This document shows positions 58,630-64,000 of a stretch of DNA of 64,000 nucleotides, in pieces. The position numbers and the translations under genes were made by a program. Numbering within the stretch: the stretch's first letter is position 1; every line of letters starts with the position of its first letter. The notes beneath the pieces are model-generated. The model saw only the letters and a program-made list of their open reading frames with translations, searched no databases and was not told the DNA's origin. This DNA is from Budorcas taxicolor (taxonomy: Eukaryota > Chordata > Mammalia > Artiodactyla > Bovidae), in NCBI RefSeq assembly GCF_023091745.1, contig NC_068928.1:11860001-11924000 (forward strand), in the 5' to 3' direction.

Positions 58630-58819
58630 CTACAAACAGAAAAACAGATGCTGGATATGTGAAAATGGCACAAAAGGAGAAGAGCTTCACTTTTACAAGT
58701 TACTGACCCTTCAATCTGTTCCTGAGGCTGGCTGCGAAAATAAGAAGGCAGAAGCTTTTTCACACGGTGCCCGCTCCTTGTCTAAAGGTTATTCTTATAA
58801 GTAGATGCTAATAAATATG

Positions 58820-59040
58820 AAGGGCTTCTTCAATGGCTCAGTAGGCAAAGAATACGTCTGCAATGCGAGAGACGCAGGAGATACAGGTTCGATACCTGGG
58901 TCGGGAAGATCCCCTGGAGGTGGACATGGCAACCCACTCCAGTATTCTTGCCTGGCAAACCCCATGGACAGAGGAGCCTGGTGGGCTCCAGTCCACGGGG
59001 TCGCACAGAGTCAGACGTGACTTAATGGCTGAGCACAACA
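58820..59040 (+). mobile_element. Bov-tA SINE upstream of BCAS3 exon 2
   Basis: Sense: gggcttcttcaatggctcag, caggttcgatacctgggtcgg, tattcttgcctggcaaacccc, gagtcagacgtgacttaatgg. Antisense to BCAS3. Confidence 0.93.
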
Positions 59041-60364
59041 ACAGTGAACATGAAAAGGTCTTTGCTATCAAAATACTTTTAAATCTTCACGCAATTTATT
59101 TCAAGAATGACACAAATACATTCAAAATTCTAGTATGCTGAAACAGTATTATACAATCTTTTGCATTTGCCTACAGTGTAGTAATTTGTCCCACAACACG
59201 CAAAATGAATACCAGGTGAGAGAGGGAAGGACGGACAGAAAAGGAACCCCGTGAGGACTAAGATTTAGTTATATCAGAGGTACCAACTCAACTGCATGAG
59301 AGACTGTGTCTGCCTAAATCAGCCTAACTTCTCACACACTCCCTCTCAGAAAAGTTTCTCCTTTAAATTTCTGGATTAAAACAAACAAACAAATGAAAAA
59401 CAGGAGCAAATCCTCCTCCCCCAAGCCTTCTTCCTTCATTCCTTTCAGTGGGCTCACTGGCCCCCACAGTAAGTGAAGAGCAGGCATGCTTTGATGTCAG
59501 GTGCTGAATATGGATCTAATCAAATGACTTTATAACAAGTACACATGTCCTCATTACCAAGACAGGTTTAGTCCTCTATCTTGGGTTTTACAGTAAACCT
59601 AGGAGCACATAAAATCCCTCATGAGTGCTGGGCGGGTCACCTTATCTCTTTGCCAAAGGACTCAGTTACAGCTGATTGGAGAACATGGCTAACGACCAGT
59701 CAGTGGGACACAAAGAGCAGCAAGTTAAAAGGGTAATTAGAACAGAAGGGAGAAGCATTTGAAACGGAGCTTCACAGAGGGTTTTAACTAGTAACAAAAA
59801 GTCATTTCGATAGCATCATTAAAGCAAAGGGGGTAACAAAAAAAATAAAGATGGGATAAGAGAATGGAAGGCTTGCCTACTCCACAGTATCCTCTCCCAC
59901 TTAGGTCAAGAGCTGCTGTGCCTGGGATCCTATTTCCGAGGAAAGGGCCACTGAAAGGCGATAACGAGGGAAAGAGCTGATGTCTGACTGCCAGTATTAA
60001 GCGTCAAGGAGAGCCGTTTTGCCAAGAACAATACAGCCTGTGGAACTCATCAGAAGAGGGCTTCGCTAACAGTTCAGTTTCTGACCTACTTCAATAGAAT
60101 CACAATAATAAGAGGAAATTTTTAACATTCAAAATAAAACACTTGGCCCAGGAAAGTAGGCACTCTTTTCTACGTAAGAACAATAAGGGATCATATACAG
60201 TATTTCTGTAAGCTGATTCTGGTGGTCAAAGAAGGGATTTAAATAAACAATACTATATAAGTTCAAAGGGACACTGGTTACCATAAAAGATTCTTATTTC
60301 TGAGTGGAGCCTGTATATCTTAATTTATAACATGGCAGAGCTGTTGTTGATTATTCTTAGAGAT
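59041..60364. other. Unique intron block, candidate regulatory DNA in part
   Basis: No interspersed repeat recognised. 59600-60070 is compositionally balanced, with GATA-, SOX- and homeobox-like words; see findings. Confidence 0.45.
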
Positions 60365-60525
60365 GTATCAGAAAACCTGGATTCAAACTGATACCACTGC
60401 CAACTAACTAGCATTTTCAGCTAAATTACTTAAACTCACTAAACTCAAATTCTTCATCTCTAAAATAGGGATAACAGCATTTTTCCTCTCCACAGTTCAT
60501 AGACAATGGCATGAAAATATCATTT
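60365..60525 (+). mobile_element. MIR SINE
   Basis: Sense: cctggattcaaactgatacc, taaattacttaaactcactaaactc, aaattcttcatctctaaaatagggataacagc follow MIR body text. Lies about 290 bases downstream of exon 1's donor. Confidence 0.75.
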
Positions 60526-60816
60526 GAGAAGAATGTAAAAGATACATATAATGATATGGGACTGACAACTTTGACAGCACCTGTATACTGTCACCAGCAA
60601 AACAAAAACACTCAGTGGGCAATTTATTTCACATTTATAGTGAGAGGACAGCCTTTTCTGTTGATGAGACTTGAGCAGTTGAGGAAAGACAATGCTAACT
60701 GAGTGGGGGGAAAATTCTGTTATTGGGCTGAAGCTTATTCAAAGAGAACTGCTATGAGTTTTCTTCAATAAACACAAATTACATATGGTAAGTTTAACTT
60801 CAGTAAAAACACATAC

Positions 60817-60941
60817 CTTTTTCTCTTTTCAGACCTGCATTATTTGCAAACCACGATCGGGATGTCCCAAACGTTGCTGCCACACAAAATTCTCCGCCCA
60901 TTGATTTGCTTGGTGAAATTTGTGGAGGCGGTTTAACTTTG
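60817..60941 (-). CDS. BCAS3: BCAS3 internal coding exon 1 of 6 in window
   Basis: This 125-base exon begins with one base completing a codon, then reads 41 codons from KVKPPPQISPSKSMGG through FGTSRSWFANNAG to LKREK, and ends with one base (phase 1). The acceptor AG is at 60943-60942 after a TTTTATCTTTTAAG tract; the donor GTATGT is at 60816-60811. The split Asp codon (G + AT) is completed by the next exon. The text looks like the end of the propeller and the start of the BCAS3 domain, with a Pro-rich loop followed by a compact hydrophobic and aromatic stretch. The upstream boundary is the least certain point: an alternative AG lies five bases further in, but it has a poorer pyrimidine tract and would change the frame of the join. 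Short open stretches either side are intron read-through. Confidence 0.88.
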
Positions 60942-61824
60942 CTTAAAAGATAAAATGATAGAAAAAAAATTACCAAGTTGAAATCACAGTCCTCAGGATA
61001 ATGACATATTTCCCTTAAAATTCTGCCACATGTAGACATGCGTTTTGCCTTAAGTAGAACTGTGATCAGCAGCAAAACTAGTTGAAAGTTTCAAGGTATT
61101 ATCAGAATAGCAGCTTCTAAGACCAAGAAGGATTGACTTCTTTCTGAAGAATATGCTGCCAAAATCCAAGTCAACTTATTTGAAGTGGATAATATTTCCC
61201 TGGATATTTCAAAGTGGAACAATAAAACCAGCATAAACCTCTCATAACAATAGGACAGCTTATCATTTCATATTAAATATAAAACGTGAGACTGACAATG
61301 CAGTTGAATGGAGACAGCATGTATGAAAACACAGATGATACAGAATGGAACCCTGACAAAGCTCGCAGCCACATGCGATGTATGGTTAGACAATGTCTGG
61401 AGAGGAGATCTAACGATCTAATGCAATTATAATCACTGATCTTCCTATTTCTTACGTTTTCTTTGTGGATTTGTGAAAATGACAGGTCTATTTTTGTTCT
61501 ATCTCTTCTAATGTTTAAGAATACAATAAGTAACTTCTGCTACTTCACGTAACTACCATAAAAAAGCACAAGCTTTCCTCTTTGCTTTCCCCAAATCAGC
61601 TTCCAGCTTCTAGTACAATCAACTTCTGATAACAACCTATTGTCTTCTTTCAATCCTGTATCTCTTCTCTATGTCAAAGTCTGCCCCCAAAGTTCCTTAG
61701 CAGTTTCACCAGGGACCTTATAAACTCTGCTAGACAGTCTCCAATGTCAAATGACATTATTTCTACTTTCCTTTGCTCATTATCCTTTATCTCTTTGTCT
61801 TTTAATGAAGTAAGGTTAGCTGGA
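60942..61824. other. Intron upstream of BCAS3 exon 1 of this window
   Basis: No exon or confident repeat. The 61560-61800 part is pyrimidine-rich. Confidence 0.45.
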
Positions 61825-61990
61825 GAAAGACTGGGTTTTGGGGGTCAGGTAAAAACATGACTCTGAATCCCAGGTGCAAAAGCACCTGTGTGAATTTCGC
61901 TTGTTAACCTCTCAGAGCTCACACAACTAATATATAAAACAGAAAGATCATAATGCCTACCTCGTAGTGTTATTTTAAGGATTACCATAT
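61825..61990 (+). mobile_element. MIR SINE
   Basis: Sense: catgactctgaatcccagg, gtgaatttcgcttgttaacctctcagagc, acagaaagatcataatgcctacctcgtagtg ttattttaaggatta. Confidence 0.82.
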
Positions 61991-61991
61991 T

Positions 61992-62137
61992 ACATGTGTT
62001 CTCAAAGTGTGGACCCTGGCACTGAGAAGTTCTTAGACATGCAAATAATCTTCAAGCCATGCCCCACCCTGACAATCTGTTTTAACAAATCTTCCAGGAG
62101 ATTCTGGCAACCACTCAGGTTTAAGAACCATTGATTT
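61992..62137 (+). mobile_element. MER5A (hAT-Charlie) DNA transposon remnant
   Basis: tgttctcaaagtgtggaccct, gagaagttcttagacatgcaaat, agccatgccccaccctgac, aatctgttttaacaaatcttccaggagattctgg and ggtttaagaaccattg match MER5A from end to end. It is non-autonomous, with no transposase. The only DNA transposon I recognise here. Confidence 0.85.
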
Positions 62138-62636
62138 TGTAACGTGCAGAAAGCACTCAGGGCAGTGCCTTCCCATACCTCAGTTCTTAATGCTAACTAT
62201 CTCCTATTTAGCACACAGTCTTAAGTTTTTAAAAGATCAGACTTCAGTTCGGTAATCTCACTTTCCAGGTGTTATGACACCTGAAATAGTCTCACGTATC
62301 TGATTTCCTGAGCCCTCTGTTTTGATGTCTTCCTGGTAGGGAAAACAAAATGTCTGGATCAGAAGCCACTCTGCTTGGTCCTTTCAGTGTCTGCCTTTGA
62401 CAAAATCCATACGATGCACCTTGTCATATACGACAAGGCCTCTTCTTTCCAACATTAACATTTTCTAAACACTCCAAGTTATTACCCATAAAAGTCACAT
62501 CCATGCCTCAAACACTGAAGACTTCCACTGACAGGGCACAGAATAATAGCGTCGTGTGTGTGTCAAGAGTCTGTGATTAAACGAATGTTTCTACCAACAA
62601 TTTCATATCTCTGCTGCATTTGCCACAGCTGCAATG
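62138..62636. other. Intron, nothing recognised
   Basis: No exon or repeat. Confidence 0.4.
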
Positions 62637-64000
62637 TTGCTGTTGTTGTTCAGTCACTCAGTCATGTCCAACTCTGCAATCCCATGGACTGCAGCACACC
62701 AGGCTTCTCTGTCCTTCACTGTCTCCTGGAGTTTGCTCAAATTCATGTCCACTGAGTTGGTGATACTATATAACCACCTCATGGTCTGCCACCCTCTTCT
62801 CCTTTAGCCTTCAATCTTTCCCAGCATAGGATCTTTTCCAACGAGTTGGCTCTTCACATCAGGTAGCCAAGATACTGGAGCTTCAGCTTCAGCATCAGTC
62901 CTTCCAATGAGTACTCAGGGTTGATTTCCTTTATGACTGACTGGTCTGATCTCCCTGCAATCCAAGGGACAATCAAGAGTCTCCTCCAGCACCACAATTT
63001 GAAAGCATCAATTCTTCGGTGCCCAGCCTTCTTTATGGTCTAACTCTCATATCCGTACATGATTACTGGAAAAACCATAACTTTAACTACATGGACCTGT
63101 GTCAGAAAAGTGATGCCTCTGCTTTTTAATATGCTGCCTAGGTTTGTCATAGCTTTTCCTCCAAGGAGCAAGTATCTTTTAATTTCATGGCTGCAGTCAC
63201 CACCTGCATTGATTTTGGAGCCCCCAAAAATAAAATCTGTCACTGCTTCCACTTTTTCCCATCTATTTGCCATGAATTGACGGGATTGAATGCTCTTAGT
63301 TTTTTGGAAGCTGAGTTTTAAGCCAAATTTTTCACTCTCCTCTTTCACCCTCATCAAGAAGCACTTGAGCTCCTTGGTGCTTTAGTTCCTCTTCACTTTC
63401 TGCCATCAGGTAGTATCATCTGCATATCAAAGGTTGTTGATATTTCTCCCGGCAATCTTGATTCCAGTTTGTGATTTACCCAGCCTGGCATTTTGCATGA
63501 TGTACTTAATGTGCATATAAGTTAAATAAGCAAGGTGACAGTATACAGCCTGGATGTACTTTTCCAATTTTGAACCAGCCCGTTGTTCCATGTCCAGTTC
63601 TAACTGTTGCTTCTTGACCTGCATACAGGCCTTTCAGGAGGCAGGTAAGGTGGTTTGGTATTCCCAACTCTTTAAGAATTTTCCACAGTTTGTTGTGATC
63701 CACACATTCAAAGGCTTTCATGCAGTCAATGAAGAAGTAGATGTTTCTCTGGAACTCTCTTGCTTTTTCTATAATCCAATGGATGTTCGCAATTTGATCT
63801 CTGGTTCCTCTGCTTTTCCTAAATCCAGTTTACACATCTGGAAGTTCTTGGCTCACATACTATAGAAGCCTGGCTTGAAAGATTCTGGGCATTACCTTGC
63901 TAGCATGTGAAATGAGCACAATTGTATGGTAGTTTGAACATTCTTTGGCATTGGCCTTCTTTGGGACTGGAATGAAAACTGACCTTCTTCCAGACCTGTG
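62637..64000 (-). mobile_element. BovB LINE, 3' part, continuing past the window
   Basis: Reverse copy from the tail (ttgttgttcagtcactcagtc) through the C-terminal text (minus-strand block 63040-63357) into the reverse transcriptase (63427-63721, with HNKLWKILKELGIPNHLTCL and VRTGHGTTGWF). The YADDT region near 63410 is disrupted. It reaches the window edge still in RT sequence, so at least 1.36 kb is present. Older and more diverged than the copy at 1695-5766; several frame breaks. Confidence 0.93.

Larger units (their letters stand above)
20977..60941 (-). other. BCAS3: BCAS3 gene body, part (six internal coding exons and their introns)
   Basis: Six open segments on the minus strand, each bounded by AG and GT, join in frame into one protein segment of about 262 residues. 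It matches my memory of mammalian BCAS3, including the stretches FGTSRSWFANNAG, CYGTLVEH, NANHPLLLAADAVQYY and GSYDSLASDHSGQEDEEW. The family protein is about 910-930 residues. It has an N-terminal WD40-like propeller that binds phosphoinositide at the phagophore together with PHAF1 (C16orf70), and it is linked to microtubules, vimentin, cell polarity and migration. This window covers the part after the propeller. The gene enters from beyond 64000 and leaves before position 1, so neither promoter nor 3' UTR is present. Gene identity is from recalled sequence, not a search. Confidence 0.92.

Noticed and set aside
1..64000. Endogenous retrovirus or other viral insertion
   Set aside because: No LTR pair, primer-binding site or gag/pol/env-like reading was seen; all reverse-transcriptase text is BovB or L1.

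Overview
This is a mammalian, specifically ruminant (Pecora-type), intronic window. The clearest marker is the repeat content: BovB (RTE-type) LINEs, tRNA-derived Bov-tA/Bov-A2 SINEs that share the BovB tail, and CHR-type cetartiodactyl SINEs, over a background of L1, MIR, L2-like and MER5A remnants. There is no bacterial, viral or plasmid gene, no CRISPR array, no rRNA and no credible tRNA gene. I saw no LTR element and no CpG-island promoter. I cannot name the species from sequence alone.

The one real gene I can support is BCAS3 (BCAS3 microtubule associated cell migration factor, also called Rudhira), on the minus strand. Six coding exons are resolved to the base at 60817-60941, 58464-58629, 55570-55670, 29661-29761, 27062-27258 and 20977-21074, in transcription order. 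All have AG/GT splice sites on the minus strand. All five internal joins keep the reading frame (788 coding bases, about 262 residues). They encode the C-terminal half of the protein: the BCAS3-domain region, then a serine/acidic linker. The WD40-like propeller exons would lie beyond 64000, and the last coding exons lie before position 1. The introns are 2.2, 2.8, 25.8, 2.4 and 6.0 kb, and the last one runs off the left edge after at least 20.9 kb.

Layout from left to right. 1-12.1 kb is repeat-rich. It holds an old BovB 3' end, a near full-length dead BovB (1695-5766) with a 15-bp target-site duplication and an L1 3' end nested in it, an inverted pair of BovB 3' ends (8.4-10.4 kb), and an antisense L1 broken by a BovB and a Bov-tA. 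12.1-21 kb is mostly unique intron with an old L1, a CHR SINE and a small L1 insertion with a clean duplication. 21-30 kb holds three exons. 30-55.5 kb is the large intron, with many SINEs, a Bov-tA hairpin at 30.4-30.75 kb, an L1-on-L1 patchwork at 49-51 kb, and SINE-free unique stretches near 43-45 kb that read like conserved regulatory DNA. 55.5-61 kb holds three exons; an L1 tail stops about 8 bp from one splice donor. 61.8-64 kb has MIR and MER5A remnants and a longer BovB copy cut by the window edge.

I found no novel biological system. The points most worth checking are the retrotransposon junctions, the L1 tail beside a weak splice donor, and the candidate enhancers. The enhancer calls rest on general knowledge that BCAS3 lies beside TBX2 and TBX4 in mammals; conservation could not be tested here.
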